Positions 41,772-50,976 of a stretch of DNA of 64,000 nucleotides are shown piece by piece. Location: the NCBI RefSeq assembly GCF_000611675.1, contig NZ_JATV01000017.1, positions 34,911 to 98,910 on the forward strand. The letters run 5' to 3'. How positions within the stretch are numbered: position 1 is the stretch's first letter; each line of letters opens with the position of its first letter. The position numbers were made by a program, and so were the translations under genes. Below the pieces are notes generated by a model, which was not told the DNA's origin, made no database searches, and worked only from the letters and a program-made list of their open reading frames with translations. The stretch comes from Flavobacterium succinicans LMG 10402. Lineage in GTDB: Bacteria; Bacteroidota; Bacteroidia; Flavobacteriales; Flavobacteriaceae.

Positions 41772-42645
41772 TTTAAAAAGTTACTTAAATCTTCATTTAA
41801 TTGTTTTTATTTGGGGATTTACGGCCATATTAGGCGCCTTGATTACTATTGATGCTGACTTTTTAGTGTGGTATCGTATGTTATTTGCCGCTGTTTTTTT
41901 AGGAAGTTTTTTATGGATAAAGAAAATTCCATTCCAAATTTCATTTAGTGCGGTGCTAAAACTAGTGTTTGTTGGTTTGTTGATTGCCTTGCATTGGATT
42001 ACCTTTTTTGAGTCCATTAAAGTTTCTACCGTTTCGATCACTTTATCTGTTTTTTCTTTAGGTGCTTTTATTGCCTCTATTTTGGAACCCCTTTTTTATG
42101 GGCGAAAAATATTGTGGTATGAAGTGTTTTTTGGGTTAGTCATTGTGGCCGGTTTAGCCTTAATCTTGCAAGTAGAAATCAATTACCTAAACGGTATGTT
42201 GTTGGCTTTGGTTTCGATTGTTTTAGGAGTAGTGTTTACTTTATTCAATGGCAAATTGATCGAGCATCATGAACCCGCTGTGATCTCTTTTTATGAGTTT
42301 TTAGCCGGTTTTGTTTTTATCACTATTTATTTTGTTTTCAATGGCTCTTTTTCAACCGATTTTTTCATCATGACTCCAAAAAACTGGGCGCTCATTTTGT
42401 TGTTGGCTTCCATTTGTACCGCCTATGCCTTTACAGCTTCGGTAAAAGTCATGAGGCGATTATCGCCTTATACCGTGATGCTTACGACCAATCTAGAGCC
42501 GGTATATGGTATTGTTTTGGCTTATTTTATTATCGGTGGGAAAGAAAAAATGAGTACCGAATTTTACTTGGGTGCCTTGCTAATTGTTATCACGGTGATC
42601 CTCAATGGTGTAGTAAAGCATTATAAAGAAAAGTCTGTTCAATAA
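41758..42645 (+). CDS. EamA/DMT-family transporter
   Basis: 295 residues with about ten hydrophobic segments in two EamA halves (residues about 10-140 and 150-285), e.g. IVFIWGFTAILGALI, ALHWITFFESIKVSTVSI and AYAFTASVKVMRRLSPYTV. DMT transporters export metabolites; the substrate is not known. It overlaps the lptF/G-type gene, so it is in the same operon. Confidence 0.9.
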   Translation: MPNDNLKSYLNLHLIVFIWGFTAILGALITIDADFLVWYRMLFAAVFLGSFLWIKKIPFQISFSAVLKLVFVGLLIALHWITFFESIKVSTVSITLSVFSLGAFIASILEPLFYGRKILWYEVFFGLVIVAGLALILQVEINYLNGMLLALVSIVLGVVFTLFNGKLIEHHEPAVISFYEFLAGFVFITIYFVFNGSFSTDFFIMTPKNWALILLLASICTAYAFTASVKVMRRLSPYTVMLTTNLEPVYGIVLAYFIIGGKEKMSTEFYLGALLIVITVILNGVVKHYKEKSVQ

Positions 42646-42691
42646 CCCAAACTGAGGCATAAATCGGGAGTTAAAACATAAATTTATCTTT

Positions 42692-42719
42692 TGTTTATCT
42701 TTTTAATTTTTACATTTGC
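42692..42719 (+). promoter_or_regulatory. Putative accA promoter
   Basis: TTG at 42692-42694 and TACATTTG at 42712-42719, spaced 17 bp, match the Bacteroidota -33/-7 pattern. The leader to the accA ATG is about 38 nt. Confidence 0.55.
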
Positions 42720-42757
42720 AGTTCCTGAATTGCAAATTCATACAAACGCAAAACCCT

Positions 42758-43711
42758 ATGGAATATTTAGATTTTGAGCTACCAATTAAAGAATTAGAAG
42801 AGCAATTGCAAAAATGCGTCCTTATCGGTAAAGAATCGGATGTGGATGTAGCTCCAACTTGTAAAGAGATTAACAAGAAGCTGGTAGAGACTAAAAAGAA
42901 CATTTATAAAAATCTTACGGCTTGGCAACGTGTACAATTGTCTAGACATCCAAATCGTCCTTATACTTTAGATTATATTCGTGCCCTTTGTGGTGATACT
43001 TTTTTAGAATTGCACGGGGATCGTGGCTTTAAAGATGATAAAGCAATGGTGGGTGGTTTAGGTAAAATTGGCGGACAGTCGTTTATGATTATCGGTCAAC
43101 AAAAAGGATTCAATACCAAAACACGTCAGTATAGAAATTTTGGTATGGCCAATCCTGAAGGCTACCGAAAAGCGTTACGCTTGATGAAAATGGCTGAAAA
43201 ATTTGGAATTCCTGTGGTGACTTTAGTTGATACTCCTGGTGCTTACCCTGGACTAGAAGCTGAAGAACGCGGACAAGGAGAAGCCATTGCCAGAAACATC
43301 CTTGAAATGGTTCGTTTAAAAGTACCTGTTATTACCGTAATTATTGGTGAAGGAGCATCGGGAGGTGCCTTAGGTATTGGAGTAGGAGATCGCGTTTTTA
43401 TGCTTGAAAACACTTGGTACTCTGTAATTTCTCCAGAGTCATGTTCTTCTATTTTATGGAAAAGCTGGGAGTACAAAGAACAAGCCGCAGATGCTTTGAA
43501 ATTGACTTCGGCCGATATGAAGAAACAAAAATTAGTAGATGATATTATCCCTGAACCGCTTGGTGGGGCACACTTTGATCGAGAAACAACGTTCAAAACA
43601 GTAGAGCATTATATTATTAAAGGGTTCAATGAATTAAAAGACTTATCAACAACCGAATTAATCGCTCAAAGAATGGACAAATACAGTAATATGGGGCATT
43701 TTAAAGAGTAA
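42758..43711 (+). CDS. accA: Acetyl-CoA carboxylase carboxyltransferase subunit alpha
   Basis: 317 residues; half of the carboxyltransferase that passes carboxyl from biotin to acetyl-CoA in fatty acid synthesis. [17 protein letters not shown] fixes the start at 42758 rather than 14 codons earlier. Motifs: [58 protein letters not shown] and [17 protein letters not shown] terminator follows. Confidence 0.96.
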   Translation: MEYLDFELPIKELEEQLQKCVLIGKESDVDVAPTCKEINKKLVETKKNIYKNLTAWQRVQLSRHPNRPYTLDYIRALCGDTFLELHGDRGFKDDKAMVGGLGKIGGQSFMIIGQQKGFNTKTRQYRNFGMANPEGYRKALRLMKMAEKFGIPVVTLVDTPGAYPGLEAEERGQGEAIARNILEMVRLKVPVITVIIGEGASGGALGIGVGDRVFMLENTWYSVISPESCSSILWKSWEYKEQAADALKLTSADMKKQKLVDDIIPEPLGGAHFDRETTFKTVEHYIIKGFNELKDLSTTELIAQRMDKYSNMGHFKE

Positions 43712-43730
43712 AAACCTACATTAAATTTCG

Positions 43731-43762
43731 AAGTCCGAAGCCTTTGGTTCTCGGACTTTTTT
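43731..43762 (+). terminator. Terminator after accA
   Basis: AAGTCCGA pairs with TCGGACTT around 12 nt, followed by T7. Confidence 0.8.
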
Positions 43763-43852
43763 TATGGTTATCAACAAAAAAAGGTTAGTTATGAACATAA
43801 CACTGTTATAACTCTAACCTGCTTTATCTCTATTTTTATTTAAATTAGCAAC

Positions 43853-45391
43853 ATGGAAAATTTTAAATCTATAAACCCTGTAAAAGTGGATCGTTCCACT
43901 ATTATTAACCTAGAAAAAGGAAAGTTACCTCCGCAAGTCCTAGAAATAGAGGAAGCGGTGTTGGGAGCTATGATGATTGACAAGAAGGGTGTAGATGAGG
44001 TTATTGATATTTTGCAACCCGATGCTTTTTACAAAGAGGCGCACAAACACATCTTTGAGGCTATCGTTCAGCTCTTTACAGAATCTCAACCTATTGACTT
44101 ATTAACAGTTTCGGCTCAGTTGAGAAAAAACGCCAAATTAGACCTTGCAGGAGGCGATTTGTATTTGATTCAATTGACTCAAAAAATTTCATCCTCAGCG
44201 CATATCGAATTTCACTCGAGAATCATTCTGCAAAAATTTATTCAGCGTAGTTTGATTCGAATTTCTTCCGAAATTATCGAAGATTCATACGATGAAACCA
44301 CCGATGTGTTTGATTTGTTAGACAAAGCTGAATCCAAATTATACGAGGTAACCCAAGGTAACGTGAAACGTAGTTCCGAAACGGCGCAAAGTTTAGTGTT
44401 ACAAGCCAAGAAACGTATTGAAGAAATTGCAGGTCAAGAAGGATTAAGTGGTGTAGCTACTGGTTTTGAAAAGCTAGACAAAGTAACTTCTGGTTGGCAA
44501 CCTTCGGATTTGATTATTATTGCCGCCCGTCCAGGTATGGGTAAAACGGCTTTTGTATTGTCAATGGCGCGTAATATTGCGATCGATTTTCAAAAACCCG
44601 TAGCTGTATTTTCATTAGAGATGTCGTCGGTGCAGTTAATTACCCGTTTGATTTCTTCTGAAACAGGCTTATCTTCTGAAAAACTCCGTACGGGTAAGTT
44701 AGAAAAACACGAGTGGGAACAATTGAGTACCAAAGTGAAAAACTTAGAAAAAGCGCCTTTGTTTATCGATGATTCGCCCTCGCTTTCTATTTTTGATTTA
44801 CGTGCCAAATGTCGTCGTTTGGCATCGCAACACGGCATTAAATTGATCATTGTCGATTATTTGCAATTAATGACTGCTGGTGGTGGTGGAAAAGGAGGAG
44901 GAAACCGTGAACAAGAAATTTCGACCATCTCTCGAAACTTGAAAGCCTTGGCTAAGGAGTTAAATGTTCCTGTGATCGCCCTTTCACAGTTATCGCGTGC
45001 GGTGGAAACCCGTGGATCTAGTAAACGCCCTTTGCTATCGGATCTTCGTGAATCGGGAGCGATTGAGCAGGATGCCGATATTGTATCGTTTATTTATCGT
45101 CCTGAATATTATAAAATTGAAGAATGGGATGACGAGGAGCAATCTCCAACGGCAGGTCAGGCCGAGTTTATTATCGCCAAACACCGTAATGGTGGATTGG
45201 AAAATGTGCGATTGAAGTTTGTGGGTAACTTAGGAAAATTCGACAACTTAGAGGATTATAGTAGTGGCTATGACGATTTACCGTCAAGTATGAATCAGGA
45301 TGACTTTACTAAAAATTTGCCTTCAGCGCATGAAGCCTTTGGTAGTACTTTTAACAATGATCCTGATGATGATAGTGATGTACCGTTTTAA
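43853..45391 (+). CDS. dnaB: Replicative DNA helicase
   Basis: 512 residues, the normal length for Bacteroidota DnaB. An N-terminal domain (LPPQVLEIEEAVLGAMMI) is joined by a linker helix to the RecA-like domain: Walker A ARPGMGKTAF, Walker B LIIVDYLQLM, and EIS..SRNLKALAKELNVPVIALSQLSR. No intein or frame break. Confidence 0.96.
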   Translation: MENFKSINPVKVDRSTIINLEKGKLPPQVLEIEEAVLGAMMIDKKGVDEVIDILQPDAFYKEAHKHIFEAIVQLFTESQPIDLLTVSAQLRKNAKLDLAGGDLYLIQLTQKISSSAHIEFHSRIILQKFIQRSLIRISSEIIEDSYDETTDVFDLLDKAESKLYEVTQGNVKRSSETAQSLVLQAKKRIEEIAGQEGLSGVATGFEKLDKVTSGWQPSDLIIIAARPGMGKTAFVLSMARNIAIDFQKPVAVFSLEMSSVQLITRLISSETGLSSEKLRTGKLEKHEWEQLSTKVKNLEKAPLFIDDSPSLSIFDLRAKCRRLASQHGIKLIIVDYLQLMTAGGGGKGGGNREQEISTISRNLKALAKELNVPVIALSQLSRAVETRGSSKRPLLSDLRESGAIEQDADIVSFIYRPEYYKIEEWDDEEQSPTAGQAEFIIAKHRNGGLENVRLKFVGNLGKFDNLEDYSSGYDDLPSSMNQDDFTKNLPSAHEAFGSTFNNDPDDDSDVPF

Positions 45392-45486
45392 TTTATAAAA
45401 GATAATTCTTCCTTTTTTTCTTTTCTTAAGTCTTAAAAATACTCTAATTTAGCCCAAACTATTATTAACCAATATATTTTTACGTT

Positions 45487-45861
45487 ATGACTGAAGAAAA
45501 ATTCCCAGGAAAAATTGAAATCACGTTGCCAACCGCTCAAGAATGGGTAAAAAAATTCAAGGAGCCGAAGGAAAAGGCTAAATCTAAAAAAGTAGACGCC
45601 TATTTAATTCCGTTAGAATCGCTACAAATGGTAATGAACCAGCAAATCGATGCTGTTCGTGCCTACAAAGGAATTAATACAGCTGGCGAGGAAACCTTGA
45701 TGTTGGTAGGAACAGTATTGAATGCTAAAACAGGGATTTTTGAAGACGTTTTTCCAGAAAATGCAGGAGTAGCTAAAACTTTAGGAGATGAGCCAATTGT
45801 TTTCGATGGTGGTCGTCCATGCCCTCCTTTTGGAGATCCAGAGAGTCCAATGAATAATTAA
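45487..45861 (+). CDS. Conserved hypothetical protein
   Basis: 124 residues, soluble, no signal. Has LPTAQEWVKKFKEPKEKAKS, then VDAYLIPLESLQMVMNQQID and GEETLMLVGTVLNAKTGIFE. It looks like a protein found widely in Flavobacteriia but I recognise no domain. It is 1 bp from the next membrane-protein gene, so probably cotranscribed. Confidence 0.75.
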   Translation: MTEEKFPGKIEITLPTAQEWVKKFKEPKEKAKSKKVDAYLIPLESLQMVMNQQIDAVRAYKGINTAGEETLMLVGTVLNAKTGIFEDVFPENAGVAKTLGDEPIVFDGGRPCPPFGDPESPMNN

Positions 45862-45862
45862 G

Positions 45863-46492
45863 ATGGTTGATTTTTTTCTTTATTTAGCATATGGTATTTT
45901 ATTGCTAAATTTGAGTTTATTTGCCATTAGCTTTTTCAAAAAAGAAAAGGTTAATGGCTTTTTCTTGTTCTATTTGTTATTTGTCACAATCATACAGTTA
46001 AGTATGGAAGCATTGTATCATTTGCATATAAAAAATTTATTTTTGATGAATTTATTTTTTATTGGGCAAATGATTTTGTTGGGGTTTTTTTATGGTTCTT
46101 TAACTTGTTTGAAAGTGCAAAAAAGGGTAATTTATTGCACAACAGCTTTGGTTTTAACTGGCATAGGAATACAGAGTTGGCTCGATTCTGAGCAATTTTT
46201 TCAGTATAACTTGTTCGTTATAGTGATTGCTAATTTGAGTGTCATTGTGTTTGCTGTTATACATTTGTACAATATGCTTACCACCGTAAAGAAATATTAC
46301 TATTTTACTATTGGTCTTATTATTTACTTATTAGCGAGTACCATGGTTTTTGTAGTTGGAAACATCAATGCTAAATTGAGTAATGAATTCAAGTTTTTAC
46401 TTTGGATTTTTAATTCAGTCTTAATTGTAATTTACTATTTATTTATTTTGTACGAATGGAAGGTGAGTTTTCTACAAAAAAAAATGCAATAA
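45863..46492 (+). CDS. Seven-helix membrane protein of unknown function
   Basis: 209 residues with about seven predicted membrane segments (e.g. FFLYLAYGILLLNLSLFAI; LFFIGQMILLGFFYG; FTIGLIIYLLASTMVFVVG; LLWIFNSVLIVIYYLFILY). No domain recognised. It precedes a histidine kinase and could be a sensor partner, but the 89-bp gap and lack of known domains leave this open. Confidence 0.75.
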   Translation: MVDFFLYLAYGILLLNLSLFAISFFKKEKVNGFFLFYLLFVTIIQLSMEALYHLHIKNLFLMNLFFIGQMILLGFFYGSLTCLKVQKRVIYCTTALVLTGIGIQSWLDSEQFFQYNLFVIVIANLSVIVFAVIHLYNMLTTVKKYYYFTIGLIIYLLASTMVFVVGNINAKLSNEFKFLLWIFNSVLIVIYYLFILYEWKVSFLQKKMQ

Positions 46493-46581
46493 CATACTTT
46501 TATATGAAGTATAAGCAATAGTTAATCGTAAAAGCACTATTTTTGACGTTCTAAGAACATAAATTAAATACCACCTAGTGC

Positions 46582-47373
46582 ATGACATCAGCTTCCATTT
46601 CTGAAAAAGAGATTGTTTTGGTTATTCTATACACCTCTTTCTTTTTTATGATTTTGGCGGGGATCATTATAGTGTTCTTCTATTTTTCCAGAAAAAAAAT
46701 TATCCAAAAAGAAATTGAAAAAAAGGATACTGAAATTGCGCACCAAAAAAAGCTATTAAAGGCAGTAATCGAAACGCAAGAAACAGAGCGCAAGCGTATC
46801 GCACAAGATTTGCATGATGATATTAGTTCAAAATTGAATGTGGTAGCGTTGAACGCACATTTGTTAACCACTCCTAATCTTTCGGCTATTGAATTGGAAG
46901 AAATTAAAACCAATGTTATTACCTTGACCGGAAAGGCTTTGGAGAATTCAAGGAAAATTGCGCATGATTTGTTGCCCCCAGTGCTGGAAAAGTTTGGTTT
47001 GGATGCAGGCGTCGAGGAATTGTGTATGGATTTTAGCTCCACCAAAGGCGTACAAGTGGAGTATACTAACGAAGTGACTTTTGAAGAGTCTGATATTCGT
47101 AGGCAATTGCATGTGTTTCGAATTTTGCAAGAACTCTTAAATAATTCCATTCGTCACGGTAAAGCTACCAAAATGACCATTAGTTTTAGGCCCGATGGTC
47201 AATACGTTAAGTGTTTGTATACCGACAATGGTATTGGTTTTGATGAAAGCTGCGAAGAACATCAAAAAGGGTTGGGATTAAAGAATATTGAAAGTAGAGT
47301 TTCATTTTTAAATGGGAGTTTGTCTTTTCATTCTGAAGTGAACAAGGGAGTAACCGTAGAAATTATTTTTTAG
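46582..47373 (+). CDS. Sensor histidine kinase (NarX/HisKA_3 family)
   Basis: 263 residues: one N-terminal membrane helix (about 10-35), a coiled coil, HisKA_3 with TERKRIAQDLHDDISSKL (His at 78), and HATPase with LQELLNNSIRHGKATKM, DNGIGFD and GLGLKNIESRV. There is no periplasmic sensory domain. It is 2 bp from the response regulator gene. Confidence 0.93.
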   Translation: MTSASISEKEIVLVILYTSFFFMILAGIIIVFFYFSRKKIIQKEIEKKDTEIAHQKKLLKAVIETQETERKRIAQDLHDDISSKLNVVALNAHLLTTPNLSAIELEEIKTNVITLTGKALENSRKIAHDLLPPVLEKFGLDAGVEELCMDFSSTKGVQVEYTNEVTFEESDIRRQLHVFRILQELLNNSIRHGKATKMTISFRPDGQYVKCLYTDNGIGFDESCEEHQKGLGLKNIESRVSFLNGSLSFHSEVNKGVTVEIIF

Positions 47374-47375
47374 CG

Positions 47376-48038
47376 ATGAGTCAAGATATTAAAATTGTAT
47401 TGGTAGATGATGAAGAATTGTTCCGAAAGGGCTTAGCGTTCATTTTAGGGCGTGAGCCTAATTTCTCTATTCTTCATGAAGCATCCAATGGACAAGAATT
47501 GATTTCTTTTTTAAGATCAACGGAGGTCCTTCCTGATATTGTGATTACAGATTTGAAAATGCCTGTTGTTAATGGAGTAGAAGCCACAAAAATCATACAT
47601 AGAGAATTTCCGGATGTGAAAATTATAGCTTTGACGAGCTATGATACCAAGTCGTTTGTAGCCAATATGATTGATATTGGAGCGGTGTCGTATATGTTAA
47701 AAAATGCCTCCCCTGCAGAATTGGTTTTCACGTTGAATGAAGTCGCAAGTAAAGGATTTTATTATTCAGATTATGTTCGCAAGGTGATAAAAGAAGTGGT
47801 GTTGTCAGGTAGTAAGTTAAAAAGCCCGTTGGATAAAAGTTTGCTGTCGGATCGAGAGCTTGAAGTATTGCGATTAATTTGTAAGCAAAAAAATGCACAT
47901 GAAATAGGAGAGTATCTTTTTATAAGCCCAAGAACGGTAGAGGGGCACCGTACGAATTTGTTATTAAAGACCGACTCCAGAAATGTAGCCGGCCTTGTTG
48001 TGTATGCTTTACAAAATGAATTAGTCAAATTGGACTAA
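47376..48038 (+). CDS. LuxR/NarL-type response regulator
   Basis: 220 residues; receiver with acidic pocket VDDEE, phosphoacceptor D59 in VITDLKMP, and Lys in LKNASPAELV; C-terminal LuxR HTH with LSDRELEVLRLICKQKNAHE and ISPRTVEGHRTNLLLKT. Target genes are unknown. Confidence 0.94.
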   Translation: MSQDIKIVLVDDEELFRKGLAFILGREPNFSILHEASNGQELISFLRSTEVLPDIVITDLKMPVVNGVEATKIIHREFPDVKIIALTSYDTKSFVANMIDIGAVSYMLKNASPAELVFTLNEVASKGFYYSDYVRKVIKEVVLSGSKLKSPLDKSLLSDRELEVLRLICKQKNAHEIGEYLFISPRTVEGHRTNLLLKTDSRNVAGLVVYALQNELVKLD

Positions 48039-48048
48039 ACTAATTTGG

Positions 48049-48192
48049 TTAATTGCTCAGTAAAAACTGAAAGGATAGTACATAAAATGCGATCAACAAA
48101 ATAGTCAAAAAGCAAATAAGTATTTTTTTAAAGGTGCCTGAGTTTTCCACGTGCTTTGGGGTTTGGTTATTATAGTTAACAGTATATTTCAT
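48049..48192 (-). CDS. Small single-helix membrane protein candidate (47 aa)
   Basis: A 47-codon frame on the minus strand, MKYTVNYNNQTPKHVENSG, then a hydrophobic helix (ILICFLTILLIAFYVLSF) and QFLLSN. Its length and soluble-head/helix form fit small membrane proteins missed by gene finders. It ends 11 bp from the response regulator stop, convergent with it. No homologue is recognised. Confidence 0.45.
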   Translation of the reverse strand: MKYTVNYNNQTPKHVENSGTFKKILICFLTILLIAFYVLSFQFLLSN

Positions 48193-48380
48193 AGGTTTTT
48201 CTTTTACTTTTCAAAAATAGTTTGTTTCATTAAATTGATAATAAGTAGTTTTACGTGTTTCTTATTTACTCCTTATTTTTTTGAAAAACAGAAGACTTTT
48301 GTTGAAATGGGATACTTTGTTTCTTAGGTATAAAATAGGATAGATCACTTCTTTAATCACTTCGAAATACAGTCGTTGCT

Positions 48381-49643
48381 ATGAATGCTAAATATTTCTA
48401 TAGTTTTATTTTTTTTACAATCTCAATTGTTGCCAATGCAGGTTTTATCTTGTTACCTATGGATGAATTTTCTCAGCAAAATCATCTAAAAGCTTATGGG
48501 ATTACGTATTGGTGTTTGGATAAAGACTACAAAGCCAGTTGGTTGCTTAATTACAGAGGAGGCTCTTTTTTATTGCCCGATGCGCCTGAAATCCGAAAAG
48601 AATGTAAAATACGCGGGGTGAGTTTCGAATTGATTTCTGATACTGAAGAAGTGGAATTACTAAAACAAATAGCTAGTCCATCTCAAAACACAGAATCTGT
48701 TTTGTTAGAAAAAGCGCCTAAAATTGCCGTTTATACCCCTAAGGGGAAACAGCCTTGGGACGATGCTGTAACATTAGTGCTTTCGTATGCTGAGATTCCG
48801 TTCACGGCAGTATATGATGAGGAAGTTTTAACGGATCAATTGGTTTTGTATGATTGGCTACATTTGCATCATGAGGACTTTACGGGACAATACGGGAAAT
48901 TTTATGGAGCCTATAAAAATACACCTTGGTACATTGAGCAAAAAAAAGAAGCTGAGCTATTAGCCAAAAAATTAGGGTATGCTAAAGTCTCGGATGAAAA
49001 AGGTGCGGTGGCTCAAAAAATTAGTCATTTTGTGATTGGTGGTGGATTTATGTTTGCTATGTGTTCTGCTACCGATAGTTTTGATATTGCTTTAGCTGCC
49101 AATGGAATTGATATTTGCGAAACCATGTTCGATGGGGACGCAAGTGCATCCAATTATCAAGCTCAGTTGAATTTTGAGCGTTCTTTTGCTTTTAAAAATT
49201 TCACTTTGGAGCGTCGACCTGAACAATATGAGTTTTCTAATATCGACATGACAGGTAGACGAAAAATTCCAATGGAAAAAGATTATTTTACCTTGATGGA
49301 ATTTTCTGCAAAATGGGATCCTGTACCTAGTATGTTGTGCCAAAATCACACTCAATTAGTCAAAGGATTTATGGGACAAACCACCGCTTTTGATGCCGAG
49401 TTGGTCAAATCAAACATTCTTGTTTTAGGAAGTTGTGAACTTAATGGTGAAGCCCGATACATTCATGGACAAAAAGGGAAAGGTATGTTCACTTTTTATG
49501 GTGGGCATGATCCCGAAGATTTTCAACATCAAGTGGGGGATCCAGCTACGGTACTCGATCTACATCCCAATTCACCCGGCTATCGATTGATTTTGAACAA
49601 TGTATTGTTTCCAGCAGCCAAAAAGAAAAAATTGAAAACCTAA
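48381..49643 (+). CDS. Exported protein of unknown function (often named asparagine synthetase B)
   Basis: 420 residues with a signal peptide (FIFFTISIVANAGF). It has none of the glutaminase or ATP-pyrophosphatase motifs of AsnB, so the common database name is misleading. It has LHHEDFTGQYGKFY, GGGFMFAMCSATDSFDIALA, LVLGSCELNGEARYIHG and GMFTFYGGHDPEDFQH, which hint at a class I glutamine-amidotransferase-like fold. No catalytic triad could be confirmed. Role unknown. Confidence 0.75.
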   Translation: MNAKYFYSFIFFTISIVANAGFILLPMDEFSQQNHLKAYGITYWCLDKDYKASWLLNYRGGSFLLPDAPEIRKECKIRGVSFELISDTEEVELLKQIASPSQNTESVLLEKAPKIAVYTPKGKQPWDDAVTLVLSYAEIPFTAVYDEEVLTDQLVLYDWLHLHHEDFTGQYGKFYGAYKNTPWYIEQKKEAELLAKKLGYAKVSDEKGAVAQKISHFVIGGGFMFAMCSATDSFDIALAANGIDICETMFDGDASASNYQAQLNFERSFAFKNFTLERRPEQYEFSNIDMTGRRKIPMEKDYFTLMEFSAKWDPVPSMLCQNHTQLVKGFMGQTTAFDAELVKSNILVLGSCELNGEARYIHGQKGKGMFTFYGGHDPEDFQHQVGDPATVLDLHPNSPGYRLILNNVLFPAAKKKKLKT

Positions 49644-49918
49644 TTTTTTGTTTTATATGTGAGCGTTTTATAGAATCCTTATTTGCAGGGTTTAATTCAT
49701 TCTTTTTTACGTGTTTGTCAGGGATACTTCAGAAAGAGGATTTGATCTTGAAAAATGAAAACGATATCGTGACTATCAATTACTTATAACTGAGAGGGAT
49801 TGGTTTTTTAGTTATATTTTGGGGTTACTTGCCTTGAAAATGTTTAAATTTGGATTTGAATAGTAAAGGGATCTATTCCAAAAATAGATTCTGAATTTTA
49901 ATCTTAAATACATATAAA

Positions 49919-50680
49919 ATGTCACGTATTTTTTTAGTTCTGTTTTTATTTACTACCTATATAAATTCAGCACAAACTCCACAAAAAAAAGAAATTAACG
50001 ATCAAGCACAAACTTGGATAAGTCTTAATACGGTACTAAAATTTAATGACCGTTGGGGAACAATGAATGATTTTCATATTAGGCGTACGGATTTTGCAGA
50101 TAAAGAAAATTTTTATTTTGCAAGAACGGGGATTACGTATAGTCCGTATCCAAAACTTACTCTCGCTGCGGGTTATGCTCACTTGTGGCTTGCGCCTTCA
50201 AAACCGGAATGGTCTAATTTTGCCGACGAAAACAGAATCTTTCAACAAGTATTATATTCATCCAAAATCGGAAACGTTAGTATGTTACAACGTATTCGTA
50301 ATGAACAACGTTGGCAAGATAAAATGGTAAATGATAGAGCTGTAGACACTCGGTTTACTAATCGTATTCGTTATTTGTTAAGTTTTACAATTCCCGTATT
50401 TAATGATAAAAAATTACCTTCCTTAGTTGTAGCAGACGAACTTTTAATGCATTTTGGAAAAGAAGTAGTTTATAATTCAATGGATCAAAACCGTATTTTT
50501 ATCGGGATTCGCCAAAATATCAATCCCAAATGGAGTTATGATTTTGGATACATGAACGTGATACAACAAAAATATAGTGGTTATCAATATGACTCTAATC
50601 ACACGCTTCGTCTTTTCTTTTACTTTACCGGTAATACCAAAGATATTTTTCATCATGACCATGCCTCAGGTGACGAGTAG
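49919..50680 (+). CDS. DUF2490 outer-membrane protein
   Basis: 253 residues with a signal peptide. Beta-barrel-like pattern with many aromatic-ended strands; ITYSPYPKLTLAAGYAHLW, RIRNEQRWQDKMV, DQNRIFIGIRQNINPKW and DSNHTLRLFFYFT are DUF2490 features. Function unknown. A perfect terminator follows. Confidence 0.85.
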   Translation: MSRIFLVLFLFTTYINSAQTPQKKEINDQAQTWISLNTVLKFNDRWGTMNDFHIRRTDFADKENFYFARTGITYSPYPKLTLAAGYAHLWLAPSKPEWSNFADENRIFQQVLYSSKIGNVSMLQRIRNEQRWQDKMVNDRAVDTRFTNRIRYLLSFTIPVFNDKKLPSLVVADELLMHFGKEVVYNSMDQNRIFIGIRQNINPKWSYDFGYMNVIQQKYSGYQYDSNHTLRLFFYFTGNTKDIFHHDHASGDE

Positions 50681-50714
50681 TTGATTTAAGAAAGTAAAAT
50701 ACTATAACTTTATA

Positions 50715-50751
50715 AAAAGCTAATGTTTAAGATTAAACATTAGCTTTTTTT
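50715..50751 (+). terminator. Terminator after the DUF2490 gene
   Basis: AAAAGCTAATGTTTAA and TTAAACATTAGCTTTT are 16-bp perfect arms with T6 at the end, about 35 bp past the stop. Confidence 0.88.
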
Positions 50752-50976
50752 GTTTTACTTTTGTAAAGTATACATTGTCAGGTAATTGTGTTTTTTTTTG
50801 TTTTTGATAACTTTTGACGTGCTTATGTTAACTAAATAGGTATATTATATTAATTTAAGTTAAAAAATATTTAAATTATGCTTTATTGTTATTTTTTGGC
50901 TTAAAAATTGATTTTTTGTTAAATATGTTTTATAATTTTACATTTTAATTTTAAACAATCTTAATACTTTTTTAAT

